Assembly (NCBI RefSeq): GCF_013177315.1
Contig: NZ_CP053661.1
Coordinates: 1 to 64,000 of the forward strand
DNA: 64,000 nucleotides
Source: Thermoleptolyngbya sichuanensis A183
Lineage (GTDB): Bacteria; Cyanobacteriota; Cyanobacteriia; Elainellales; Elainellaceae
Direction: 5' to 3'
This document shows, piece by piece, positions 1-7,677 of the stretch (its first letter is position 1; each line of letters opens with the position of its first letter). Position numbers and translations under genes: made by a program. The notes beneath the pieces are model-generated. The model saw nothing but the letters and a program-made list of their open reading frames with translations. It was not told the origin of the DNA and ran no database searches.

Positions 1-13
1 TGTCTGTAGAAAC

Positions 14-322
14 TCACTCTTTGTCCAGTAGATTGTCTTTGCTCATGATTTTAATTAACATCTCTATACGGGCAAATCTTAGCTCTAGGCGATCAATTTT
101 GAGGTCAAAGTCCCTACTCAATTGGTCGAAGCTCACTTGCAACTGCTGATAACTGCGCTGTAAGTGAGCAAAATCACGCTCAGCCGCGTATTCTTTGCGC
201 GCGGCCTCTTTCTGCCTTTCAATAATCTCTTTCAGCTTATTGGCGTAGAAACGAGAAACCCCTAGAAAGGTTCCCCCTATTGAAAGCGCTAGACCGACGA
301 TAGTTGCAAAAGTTTCCAGCAC
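14..322 (-). CDS. Small membrane-anchored coiled-coil protein (hypothetical)
   Basis: A 102-residue ORF. Residues about 5-25 form one hydrophobic segment and residues 30-95 are a charged heptad-like helix, so the picture is an N-terminal membrane anchor followed by a coiled coil. It is the last visible gene of a leftward operon, 9 bases after the preceding stop. I do not recognise the family. Single-span coiled-coil proteins of this size occur in phage lysis or structural modules, but nothing specific supports that here. Confidence 0.65.
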   Translation of the reverse strand: MLETFATIVGLALSIGGTFLGVSRFYANKLKEIIERQKEAARKEYAAERDFAHLQRSYQQLQVSFDQLSRDFDLKIDRLELRFARIEMLIKIMSKDNLLDKE

Positions 323-331
323 GGTTAGGAC

Positions 332-682
332 TCAAGAAAAATACTCAAGCGTGATAGACCAGGGCGGATCGGCAACGTTCCACCGCCAGGGACGGGCAGC
401 TGCTAACAGCAGAAGCCCACCTTCTGAGGCTGAAAAGGCCCGGGGATATTCAACGCGAATCAAGCGGGGTTCTGCTGTTTGCCAAACACGGCAAGACAGC
501 AAAATTACTGTTTGTCCCGGCCCGCCAGTGGTGTAGAGCCTCAGCAAGCAGCTGCGATAACGGAGTGGCCCGGAGTGAGTTAACCGCAATGTGTCGCCCG
601 CCGGATCTCCCACAAAGGTTTCAGGAAAAAAGACAAATTCCAGCGGGGCAAGGTTGATTGTTCCGGCGCTATTCCAGGGCAC
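332..682 (-). CDS. Hypothetical protein of the mobile-element operon
   Basis: A 116-residue protein beginning MPWNSAGTINLAPLEFVFFP. It has alternating hydrophobic/polar segments suggesting beta structure and no membrane helix. It lies 4 bases after the 687-941 gene and 9 before the 14-322 gene, consistent with one transcript. No family is recognised. Reality rests on the compact operon and continuous leftward coding. Confidence 0.6.
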   Translation of the reverse strand: MPWNSAGTINLAPLEFVFFPETFVGDPAGDTLRLTHSGPLRYRSCLLRLYTTGGPGQTVILLSCRVWQTAEPRLIRVEYPRAFSASEGGLLLLAAARPWRWNVADPPWSITLEYFS

Positions 683-686
683 GGGG

Positions 687-941
687 TCACAAGTCCAAAT
701 CGGTTAAAACGCCGTCGATTGAGGACAGGTAGGAATCAGCGCTCAGACCTTGCTCAATCAGGCAATCCAGGTAGTCGTCTGGGTGAAGCTTTCCTAAAAA
801 AACGTCACGCAAGACGGCTTGACGAGCGCAATACTGAGCGATCGCCGTCAGTCCGTCGGGCACATCTGGGCACAAATCACACCCCGGCGTTAAATCGTCG
901 GGGTGGACTTGAAAATTCAAAAACGGGTTCCACAAAAACAC
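687..941 (-). CDS. Hypothetical small acidic protein
   Basis: An 84-residue acidic protein with a CDLC pair near residues 21-24. A ninth-residue repeat of His-Pro-Asp-Asp occurs twice (VHPDDLTPG and LHPDDYLDC), hinting at internal duplication. It starts 9 bases after the upstream stop. The family is not recognised; the single Cys pair is too little to claim a metal site. Confidence 0.6.
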   Translation of the reverse strand: MFLWNPFLNFQVHPDDLTPGCDLCPDVPDGLTAIAQYCARQAVLRDVFLGKLHPDDYLDCLIEQGLSADSYLSSIDGVLTDLDL

Positions 942-950
942 GGCGGCATC

Positions 951-1475
951 TTAGTAGGACGGTGGAATGTAGGAAACCCGACGGTTAGTTTGACCAGTCG
1001 TGAAAGCGGTCTTAATTGCGGCGAATTCAGATTCGGGCGTGTCCCCAGCCGCCACCAACCCAAACTGGCTCACAGCGGAATCGCCGCCGTAAGACTTATA
1101 ACTCCTACCTGTGATCTGGCTAACTCTAGGAGCGCCAGTCCCAGAAATTCCGTAAGTGAACACGGCGCGAGGATTGTAGAAATTGGGAATTTTGAACGCG
1201 GTTTCACTTCCGGTAATTGTGGTTTTTACACGGGTTCCCAACGCGCCAGAAATCGTACCCCAGCGGTTTAAATTACTGGCAGCTTCCAGATAGAAATTAC
1301 TGCCAACGCCCTCCAAGAAGGGACGTGCAAACGTTCTTTGCTGGTCTGGCCGGTTGCCTTGTCGCTCTGGATAAACAGCGCGGTTAGTGCCTCGGAGATA
1401 ACCAATTAACCGATCGATTTCTTCGGCGCGGCCTCCGCGAAAAATACCGATATAGCGAGAACGGCGGCGGGACAT
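951..1475 (-). CDS. Hypothetical basic, Gly/Ser/Thr-rich protein, possibly structural
   Basis: A 174-residue protein with an Arg-rich start (MSRRRSRYIGIFRGG) and a long Gly/Ser/Thr/Asn-rich, aromatic-dotted body without membrane segments or Cys. This composition resembles virion or surface structural proteins, but that is only an impression and no family is recognised. It lies 96 bases downstream of the 1572-2411 gene, the widest gap in the operon. Confidence 0.6.
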   Translation of the reverse strand: MSRRRSRYIGIFRGGRAEEIDRLIGYLRGTNRAVYPERQGNRPDQQRTFARPFLEGVGSNFYLEAASNLNRWGTISGALGTRVKTTITGSETAFKIPNFYNPRAVFTYGISGTGAPRVSQITGRSYKSYGGDSAVSQFGLVAAGDTPESEFAAIKTAFTTGQTNRRVSYIPPSY

Positions 1476-1571
1476 GTGAATTCTTCTCCAAATAGTTGAT
1501 CCAAGCTTGCCTTATCCGTCGGGCGCTGCACACAGTTAACAAACCCTTAAGGGGTTGTGGGCTGCAAATAA

Positions 1572-2411
1572 CTAATCGTCGCCTCCCAGGTTTGGCACAG
1601 ACACCAGCGGGTTATTGCGGGCAAAGGGCGTATCAACAAGCGCGATATCTTGCGGCAGACCCCAGACTGAGGCAGTAGCGCGCTGAAACCGAACGCGGGC
1701 GGTAGGACGAATTACGGGGCGGCGGCGCGATCGCCCCAAAATTACCGTAGTGCCAGGGTTAGCGGGAAAACTGCGCTCTGAATTGTGAGTAACCACTAAA
1801 TCTGAGTCGTAAGGGGCTTGGGCACAATCGCAAACTTTGCGAATCAAGCCAATTGCTTCGGATTGGTTAAGTGCGTAAATTTGCAGATTTAGCCCGCGTT
1901 CTACGTCTTTGTAAGTCACCAAGACTTTTCCTTTAGTCCACACCCAACCGCTGGAGCTGGGCGCAAATTCAGTTCGGATTCTGAGGGCATGATTCCGGAG
2001 ATCTGCCTCAGTGAGGGTCAGGCTGGTTTCGTTGCGAATTCGGTAGGAAATTCGGGCACGAACGGGCGCACGTCCAGGGGGCACTCCGCTGGAGTCCTGA
2101 CGAAAGTAGAGGTGAACACAAGGTGCAAACTTGTGAAGGCTTTGATAATCGTCAAGTGGAACTCCGTAGACAGGGCGTTGGAGATCACGGGCTTTACGGA
2201 GGACAAAATAAAAAAGAAGCATTCGGAGAATCGTTTGCAAAGCGCTGTCGTTGTCCGTCAGCCTGCAAGCTGTTCTCAGCGCAGCTCTGGGCGTGGCGAT
2301 CGAGTCTTCTTCACTGAGGTCTCGGAATTCAGCGTTCACTTCCCGGTTGTAAACCTGACGCAGGGTGGATTGTAGGAATTCCCACTCGCTAAATTCTTCA
2401 GGTAGGGGCAT
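1572..2411 (-). CDS. Hypothetical soluble protein of the mobile-element operon
   Basis: A 279-residue protein. The N-terminal half (1-110) looks helical (WEFLQSTLRQVYNREVNAEF) and the C-terminal half is beta-rich with many Arg residues. The start overlaps the end of the 950-residue gene by 14 bases, which suggests translational coupling. No domain is recognised. It probably belongs to the same functional module as its neighbours. Confidence 0.65.
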   Translation of the reverse strand: MPLPEEFSEWEFLQSTLRQVYNREVNAEFRDLSEEDSIATPRAALRTACRLTDNDSALQTILRMLLFYFVLRKARDLQRPVYGVPLDDYQSLHKFAPCVHLYFRQDSSGVPPGRAPVRARISYRIRNETSLTLTEADLRNHALRIRTEFAPSSSGWVWTKGKVLVTYKDVERGLNLQIYALNQSEAIGLIRKVCDCAQAPYDSDLVVTHNSERSFPANPGTTVILGRSRRRPVIRPTARVRFQRATASVWGLPQDIALVDTPFARNNPLVSVPNLGGDD

Positions 2412-5250
2412 CGTCTTCCTCCGGACGGTTAAGGTCTGTTTCTTCGATCGGCGGCGCGGCGCTCTGCCTCGCTCTTAGAAGTTCGCTGCCTGAAACCGCT
2501 CTGTTATTTGGTAGATCTCGCTCAATGTCAGGGGCGGATAATTCGAGTTGATTTTTCAGCTCGGTTCGCGCTTGGTTGAAATACTGAATCGATTCATCCA
2601 CTTCCTGGATAGAGCTGGTGACTTGCACCAAGCTGTTAACCAGGTTTTCTGCTCTCTCAAGCTTGGTAAACAGCTTGTTGTGGAAGTCGGGTGTGGGATT
2701 CATCCAGGCGTAAGCCCGCTCGAAAACGACACCATACTTTTTGAGCGCGTTTCCGATTTTGGCAATCCACTGTCCAAGCACTTCTAACGCTTCTAGAATC
2801 GACCAGGTTATTGATTGGAAGGCGTTTAGGAGGTTCGCGGTTGCTTGATAAATGCGGTTGAACTTCTGATATTTGAGTTTGATCTCTTCTACCGTCTCAT
2901 CTCCTAAAACTGACTTGAAAAAGTCTTCTATCGCATTTCCAACCCACTCAGAGGTGCTGATTTTTTCACCGTCGCTATTCTTCAGAAAATCGTCGAACCG
3001 TGCAACAGCAAGTATTTGATCGAACCCTGCAAACAGGGTTTCGATGATATCAACGCTCAACATTCGGGCGTTGTGCAGCGTTGTCAAAAACGTTAAGACG
3101 TTTAGGATTTTGCCGAGGCCCAGGTTGTCCCACAGACGCTTGAGAAAGTTTCCAATTCCGCCGTTGGGGATTTGCGGCCCAAGCTTCTGATCGATTTCTT
3201 CGAGCTTGCGAAGGATCGCCGCGTTACCGCCTAAGTCAGCGCCGCCCAATAGGGCTTGCTCCAATCGCAATAGGCGGCTATTGGCGTTATTGATTCCCTC
3301 TAACTGGCGCTGGGCGCAACGATTGCCCCGGCACGGTTCCCCAGGGGTAGTGGGCGGCGGCGGCGGGTTGGGCAGGCCTGACCCACGAGGTTGGGTGACT
3401 GGGGTGGGGCGCTGGGCGCTTGCGGTGACGCGGGCCCGCTGCTGCCGGGGAAGTGCGCTGGGAGCGGCACCAGGTAGAACGGGAATAGTGGGAAAGTTGC
3501 TGCGTCCTGGCCCTACGCCGCTAGGGGTAGCGTTGCCGGGTGGATAGGCGCGATCGCCCGCCGTTGGTTGCTGCGCACGATCGGGCGATCGCGCTGGTTG
3601 TAGTTCCGGTTCGTTTCCGCCAAGGTTGCCGGGGCCGGGTTCCCCGGTGGGTTGCCCGGTCGGGCTGGGCGGGGTTTGGGGGATTGGGTTGGGGTGATAT
3701 TGATCTGAGGGTGAATTGTTGGGGTTAGAGTTAGGGGCGTTTTGCGGGGTTGGAGCGAAAGGATTTGGGACTAGGGCGGGTTGGGGGACGCTTCCGGGAA
3801 TAGACAGATTTTGAATCGTGAAACCACGAGGCGGGGCGTTTTGGGCGGCCAGTCCAACAAAATAATTTGTGTTGCTGACTATCACGTTTTCCGATCTGCC
3901 GCCACTTGCGTCGCCGTGATACCGCACGCTAACAGTCCAATGGTTCTCTAGGTTTCCATAACTGATGCTGTAGGTTACGGGGCCCCAAATTTCGCTCTCT
4001 ACCGTTGCGTAGACGGCTTGAGTATTGACCCAATTTCCTGCCGGGGCCTGGTATCTGATCCGGTAGGGCCCAACCTCTTGCCCAATCCGCCCGTCTTGAC
4101 CCAATACAGGGGGAGAGTTTAGGGGGCGCGACTGGAATGGCACGGCCGGGGCGGGGAATCCCCTACCGCCGCCATTGCCGTTCCCCGGCGGCGCTAGGGG
4201 GCGGGGAATCGGCAGTTCTTCTATTTGGCCAGGCAGCGGGGTTCCCGGCAGCGGGGCGTTATTGCCGGGGTAGTAGCGATCGGCGGTAGCGCCCGCCGCG
4301 TATCCCCCTGCAAGCCCACCGACTAAACCACCCAGAGTTCCACCTACGGCAGCCCCAGGTGGGCCGCCAAACGCGAATCCCAAACCAGTGCCGATCGCCT
4401 GGCCTAATCCCTGGCCTGCAAGGCTGCCCGCGAAGCCCGCCGCCGCGCCGTAGGCAGCTTGACCAATATCTTGGCCCGCCGCAAGGCGCAAACCAAAATC
4501 GGCAGCGCCGCCCGCCGCCCCGTAGGCTAGGCGGCCGCGGGCGGCGGCTTGAGGCAGAGACGGCGGCGGCGATCCGGGTGGGGCCGGGATATTGCGGGCG
4601 GCGGGCGGCGGCGGCGGTGATCCGGGCGGCTGAAAAAGGTTCCAGTGGGAAGGTAGCGCGGGGCGGGGCGGGGCGGTTGCTGTGATCGCCGCTCTGGCCC
4701 CGGAGGTCGCCTGAGTTCGCAGCGCCGGGGAGTTATCCAGGGAGGTTGGCGTGGGTCGGGCGGCGGTGGATCTGGGCGGGCGATTCGGCGGGGTTGGGTT
4801 GGGGCGAGGGGATCCCTGGAAGCTTTCAGGGGAAAGTCCTCGCGTTTGGAGTTCTTGAAAAACGCGGTTTCTAACGAAATCGGGCGTTTTAGACTCCTGG
4901 ACGTAGCGCTCAATCAGCCGAAGCTGCGACGGGGTAGCCTCAGAAAGGGTTTGTTTGAAATCAGCGTAGTTCCGTCGCCGGGTATTCCTAGCAATCTCTT
5001 GCAGCGCTTGAGAGCGCTGAGACGCAAGCAGATCCGGGCGCGGTGGCTCTGCGTTGGGGTCAGGCGGCAAGGGCGCGAGAGGAATTTCTAAGCCTCGCGT
5101 TCCCGGCGGGGGCGGCCGCATCCAGGAGGGCGTGTCGATTGTGCTGGGAATGCCCTCGCGAGTCTGATAGGCGGCGATCGCCCTTTCTGCCTCCGCTGAT
5201 TGGGCCAGCAAGTCATATTGCTGGCCGGGCGACAATAGCGCAATGTCCAT
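2398..5250 (-). CDS. Giant Pro/Gly-rich protein with glycine-zipper segment and helical C-terminus
   Basis: A 950-residue protein in clear blocks: a helical N-terminus (1-120); a Pro-rich linker (140-235); a Gly/Ala-rich hydrophobic segment about 240-325, full of GxxxG-type spacing like a glycine zipper or membrane-inserting region; a beta-rich part near 380-480; a second long Pro/Asn/Gly-rich linker (490-650); a CRGNRC pair; then a helical, partly hydrophobic C-terminal domain (670-920). The tripartite layout with flexible linkers recalls phage minor coat or tail-tip proteins, which is an inference. It starts 5 bases after the upstream gene. Base composition is locally very GC-rich because of the Pro/Gly codons. 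Confidence 0.75.
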   Translation of the reverse strand: MDIALLSPGQQYDLLAQSAEAERAIAAYQTREGIPSTIDTPSWMRPPPPGTRGLEIPLAPLPPDPNAEPPRPDLLASQRSQALQEIARNTRRRNYADFKQTLSEATPSQLRLIERYVQESKTPDFVRNRVFQELQTRGLSPESFQGSPRPNPTPPNRPPRSTAARPTPTSLDNSPALRTQATSGARAAITATAPPRPALPSHWNLFQPPGSPPPPPAARNIPAPPGSPPPSLPQAAARGRLAYGAAGGAADFGLRLAAGQDIGQAAYGAAAGFAGSLAGQGLGQAIGTGLGFAFGGPPGAAVGGTLGGLVGGLAGGYAAGATADRYYPGNNAPLPGTPLPGQIEELPIPRPLAPPGNGNGGGRGFPAPAVPFQSRPLNSPPVLGQDGRIGQEVGPYRIRYQAPAGNWVNTQAVYATVESEIWGPVTYSISYGNLENHWTVSVRYHGDASGGRSENVIVSNTNYFVGLAAQNAPPRGFTIQNLSIPGSVPQPALVPNPFAPTPQNAPNSNPNNSPSDQYHPNPIPQTPPSPTGQPTGEPGPGNLGGNEPELQPARSPDRAQQPTAGDRAYPPGNATPSGVGPGRSNFPTIPVLPGAAPSALPRQQRARVTASAQRPTPVTQPRGSGLPNPPPPPTTPGEPCRGNRCAQRQLEGINNANSRLLRLEQALLGGADLGGNAAILRKLEEIDQKLGPQIPNGGIGNFLKRLWDNLGLGKILNVLTFLTTLHNARMLSVDIIETLFAGFDQILAVARFDDFLKNSDGEKISTSEWVGNAIEDFFKSVLGDETVEEIKLKYQKFNRIYQATANLLNAFQSITWSILEALEVLGQWIAKIGNALKKYGVVFERAYAWMNPTPDFHNKLFTKLERAENLVNSLVQVTSSIQEVDESIQYFNQARTELKNQLELSAPDIERDLPNNRAVSGSELLRARQSAAPPIEETDLNRPEEDDAPT

Positions 5251-5254
5251 TTAG

Positions 5255-5560
5255 TTAATTAGACTTGAACGCTGCGGGGATTGGGGTATTACTGATCTCC
5301 TGGACGTATTGCCAGGGCTTGAGGCCGCCCGCTTCATGATCCGGTGAAACTTCCAGCGATAGGCGGATGAGGCGACGGTATTTGTTATCCGCTGCGACGT
5401 AAAAAACACCAGATTGGGCGACCCGCTCGGTATATCCCACCCCTTCAATAGCGGTGGCGCTGGGATTCAAGGTTGCCAACAGTTGAGAACACCAGGCAGC
5501 AAGTTTTTCTACCGTGTTGATCTGTGAAGGAATATCGCTTGCTAGATTGATCGAGGTCAT
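5255..5560 (-). CDS. Hypothetical protein, first gene of the leftward operon
   Basis: A 101-residue soluble protein with a helical first third (INTVEKLAAWCSQLLATLNP) and a beta-rich remainder ending in NTPIPAAFKSN. It is the promoter-proximal gene of the seven-gene leftward set and diverges from the tyrosine recombinase across an AT-rich 200-bp gap that probably contains both promoters. No family is recognised. Confidence 0.65.
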   Translation of the reverse strand: MTSINLASDIPSQINTVEKLAAWCSQLLATLNPSATAIEGVGYTERVAQSGVFYVAADNKYRRLIRLSLEVSPDHEAGGLKPWQYVQEISNTPIPAAFKSN

Positions 5561-5694
5561 ACTAGTTTGTGTTAATTGAATTGCTACACAAGCTATTAAT
5601 AAGCTATTAGCTAAAGCAGTTCAATTGCACAGTTTTAGATAAAAGATGGAAACAAGAAAAAACGCCAAACCTATAGGGGTTCAGCGTTTGCGGC
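5561..5694. promoter_or_regulatory. AT-rich divergent promoter region with hairpin
   Basis: The gap between the operon and the integrase is markedly AT-rich compared with its surroundings and contains near-duplicate AAGCTATTA words around 5590-5610. At 5660-5689 a hairpin can form (AAACGC with GCGTTT, and AACC with GGTT inside it). It lies upstream of both divergent genes, so it may be a leader hairpin or an antisense terminator. No recognisable factor site was identified. Confidence 0.4.
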
Positions 5695-5760
5695 GTGTTA
5701 TTTTACGGCACTGATTTTAGGCATCCCGTTTTCACTATTTTAACCACAGAAAAGTGGGAT

Positions 5761-6324
5761 ATGAAAATAAATCGGTATGGGCAAGCTGAGGCACTTTCTA
5801 AGAGTGATTTCCAAACTGTGTTAGCGGCAATCGCAAACCCGACACACCGCCTGATTTTTGCAATGTGTTGGTATACATGCGAGCGACCGATCACAATTTT
5901 GCGCTTGCGAGTCGATCAGGTTTATAGCGACGCGGCGAGGCAGCTGCCGCTGTCGGTGCTGGTGCTACCCAGCAGCAGCAGAAAGGATAGGGTTACGCGC
6001 GAGTGTCCGGTATCGGTGGCCCTGCGTCAGGAATTGAAAGCTTATACGCCGCCGCCGGACGGATTTCTCTTTCCCGGCGCTGGTGCAGAGGGGCATCTCA
6101 GCTTTTCGGCTTACTACAAAGCGCTGGCGCGCACTTACGCCAGCCTGGGGCTGCGCGGATACTCCACTTATTCAACGCGGCGCGGTTCGATTACGGAGCT
6201 GGCGCGGGCGGGGCTGAGTACAAGGGTGATTCAGCAAGTGTCAGGGCACCGGAGTCTTCAAAGCTTGCAGAGGTATATAGAAGTTGATCCCAGAGTTACC
6301 GTCCGAGCGATCGCTCTTCTGTGA
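5761..6324 (+). CDS. Tyrosine recombinase (phage-type integrase)
   Basis: The open frame extends from 5695, but the ATG at 5761 (MKINRYGQAEALSKSDF) is the natural start, giving about 187 residues. This is short for the family: essentially the catalytic domain, with no separate arm-binding domain. Visible catalytic positions are the first Arg in CERPITILRLR, a Lys in SSRKDR, the second Arg in YSTRRGS, His in SGHRS, and nucleophile Tyr in LQRYIEV. The usual His before the second Arg (HxxR) appears replaced by Tyr, as seen in some family members. It probably integrates or excises the surrounding element. Its DNA site is not visible here. Confidence 0.85.
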   Translation: MKINRYGQAEALSKSDFQTVLAAIANPTHRLIFAMCWYTCERPITILRLRVDQVYSDAARQLPLSVLVLPSSSRKDRVTRECPVSVALRQELKAYTPPPDGFLFPGAGAEGHLSFSAYYKALARTYASLGLRGYSTYSTRRGSITELARAGLSTRVIQQVSGHRSLQSLQRYIEVDPRVTVRAIALL

Positions 6325-6504
6325 ACCCGATCGCTGCCTTGACCATTGCTGGACTAAGCCAGAGCAACACCAGGCGGGGCGGCGCTGTCTGGTGTGCTGT
6401 CTGCTATGTTTGAAAAGTCCAGCAAGGGGGGCCCTTTCTGGAGAACAAGAGTCTAACCCCGCCGGGACTGATTGATCAGTGCCCGGCGCTTTGTTTGAGT
6501 AGGG
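6325..6504. other. Short non-coding stretch after the integrase
   Basis: There is no convincing gene. The stretch holds GC-rich partial inverted repeats (for example CACCAG with CTGGTG near 6370-6400) between the convergent integrase and the leftward 92-residue gene. A terminator function is possible but no clean hairpin plus U-tract is seen. Confidence 0.3.
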
Positions 6505-6783
6505 TCACGCTGGGGCGTTGCTCCAAGTGTTAATGAGCGCAGCGATCGCCGTCGGGGATTCGCCCCGGCGCATCCACCGGCACACTTCGATCGCCCGCCC
6601 CGTCGCGATGGGGCTGTTAGTGTTGCCGCCAGGAATATGCAGCGAGTAGGCAACATGGCGGCCGCCATTGCATAGATAGCGGTAGTACAAATGGGGCGAT
6701 CGCCCCGGCACGATATAAACCGCGTCATGGAAACCGTGATCGTAAACACGGCTGTACAAGGGTTTGCGCTTATTGCGGGGCAT
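6505..6783 (-). CDS. Hypothetical basic protein next to iteron-like repeats
   Basis: A 92-residue protein starting MPRNKRKPLYSRVYDHG. It is basic, rich in Arg/His/Tyr, with beta-like segments and a short C-terminal helix (SPTAIAALINTW). Its upstream region contains direct and inverted copies of GATCGTAAAC, and one further copy lies inside its own 5' coding part, so it may be autoregulated or may act on those repeats. A DNA-binding role is inference from context; no domain is recognised. Confidence 0.55.
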   Translation of the reverse strand: MPRNKRKPLYSRVYDHGFHDAVYIVPGRSPHLYYRYLCNGGRHVAYSLHIPGGNTNSPIATGRAIEVCRWMRRGESPTAIAALINTWSNAPA

Positions 6784-6856
6784 GATAGCGGCGGTACTCG
6801 ATTTGATCGTAAACGATCTGATCGTAAACCAGCTATAGCGCGTTTACGATCAGATC
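6738..6856. repeat. Iteron-like cluster: four copies of GATCGTAAAC
   Basis: Direct copies lie at 6738-6747, 6805-6814 and 6820-6829 and an inverted copy at 6842-6851. The last two extend to a perfect 15-bp inverted repeat (GATCTGATCGTAAAC at 6815-6829 and its complement at 6842-6856) around a 12-base loop. The layout resembles plasmid iterons or a multi-site operator upstream of the 6505-6783 gene. Confidence 0.7.
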
Positions 6857-6950
6857 GAGGCAGTCACCAAGTCTCGATGGGCGACCCGCGGCGGCGGCCG
6901 CCGCCTAGTGTCGGGAAGCGGCCTGCCACAGCATGGCATATAGAAACACC

Positions 6951-6979
6951 AAAGCCCGACGGCAACCCGTCGGGCTTTC
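6951..6979. terminator. Strong GC-rich intrinsic terminator
   Basis: A 12-bp stem (AAAGCCCGACGG with CCGTCGGGCTTT) and a 4-5 base loop, flanked by short T-rich and A-rich tracts. It lies just past the end of the leftward 6990-7309 gene and probably ends its transcript. The arms allow activity on either strand. Confidence 0.75.
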
Positions 6980-6989
6980 TTCGGTTCCC

Positions 6990-7124
6990 CTATGGGGCAT
7001 TTGAATCAGTGACCCTTAGCCAATTTTCTAGGGCTTGAATCTCCGTCCGAACATCTAAAAGCTGGGTTTCCAGCATCCTCTCATGCGACTTGAGACGGCT
7101 TAGGAGTCGCTTAAGGATTCCCCC
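6990..7124 (-). other. Coiled-coil extension of the RHH gene in the -1 frame
   Basis: From the run of five G on the coding strand (7124-7120) the -1 frame reads GILKRLLSRLKSHERMLET and on to DSNAP before a stop at 6990, about 43 residues of strong coiled-coil character. A -1 slip at the G-run would fuse it to RHH residues 1-63, giving a protein of about 106 residues. Alternatives are a recent frameshift mutation or a sequencing error. Confidence 0.5.
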
Positions 7125-7309
7125 TGAATTGGCGACTCCAGTTTGATTTCCCCCCTCCCAACCTGCTCCAGCAATTCCCCCACCGACAGATTCAGGGATT
7201 CTGCCACTTCCTCTAATCCCTTTTTCCCGGTCGGAGTTATCCCCGTACTGATTTGAGCGCTTTTGGGTTCCCCTCTTTTCAGGTGTTCGGTCTTTCTGCG
7301 GCCAGCCAT
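7100..7309 (-). CDS. Ribbon-helix-helix-like DNA-binding protein (0 frame)
   Basis: A 69-residue protein: basic N-terminus (MAGRRKTEHLKRGEPK), then a beta strand plus two helices (about 17-52, TGITPTGKKGLEEVAESLNL then SVGELLEQVGRG). This matches small cyanobacterial proteins of ribbon-helix-helix character. The frame stops at 7100, but a helical continuation exists in the -1 frame to 6990. A 32-bp perfect palindrome lies 51 bp upstream of the ATG, a likely self-operator shared with the divergent 7486 genes. Confidence 0.7.
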   Translation of the reverse strand: MAGRRKTEHLKRGEPKSAQISTGITPTGKKGLEEVAESLNLSVGELLEQVGRGEIKLESPIQGESLSDS

Positions 7310-7359
7310 CGCTTTTAACCACTTGAATACAACCCTAATTGTAAATATTTCCCAGGATA

Positions 7360-7391
7360 ACTCTAGCTTTATACTAGTATAAAGCTAGAGT
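7360..7391. promoter_or_regulatory. 32-bp perfect palindrome, probable operator
   Basis: Arms ACTCTAGCTTTATACT and AGTATAAAGCTAGAGT join with no spacer. A further TACTAGTATA half-copy lies at 7403-7412. It sits in an AT-rich gap between the leftward RHH gene (start 7309) and rightward genes (start 7486), as expected for an operator of a dyad-binding RHH regulator. Confidence 0.7.
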
Positions 7392-7485
7392 ATTGTGCTA
7401 TTTACTAGTATATGTTCCGCTATTGGAGTGGGATTTATTCCGCTTCACGATTGAATCGTTCGGCTTGAAATGGGGGTTTTGACCA

Positions 7486-7677
7486 ATGCCCAAAATTAAG
7501 CGCCAGGCGGTGGAAGTGCTGCCGCCCGGCTGGAGGATATACCGGGTGATTGACGGTCGCTGGATTGAGATCGGGTCTTACGTGTGGCGGGCCGATGCAG
7601 AGCGAACCTTGCGCTTTCTGAACCGAGTAACGCCGTATTGCTCCTATGTTCTGGCGTGGTGTGATGCGTCGGGTTGA
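7486..7677 (+). CDS. Small protein, paralogue A of a tandem pair
   Basis: A 63-residue protein (MPKIKRQAVEVLPPGWRIYR...). The segment W-R-I-Y-R-V-I-D-G-R-W-I-E-I followed by ADAERTLRFLNR resembles the next gene's W-I-L-S-V-W-I-E-G-E-Y-L-S-I followed by GQAERVADWLEK, suggesting duplication. No known family. It is downstream of the palindrome and overlaps the next gene. Confidence 0.5.
   Translation: MPKIKRQAVEVLPPGWRIYRVIDGRWIEIGSYVWRADAERTLRFLNRVTPYCSYVLAWCDASG

Noticed and set aside
6885-6910. GGCGGCGGCCGCCGCC palindrome as a regulatory site
   Set aside because: It is a simple GC triplet run that is palindromic by composition; no link to a gene was found.
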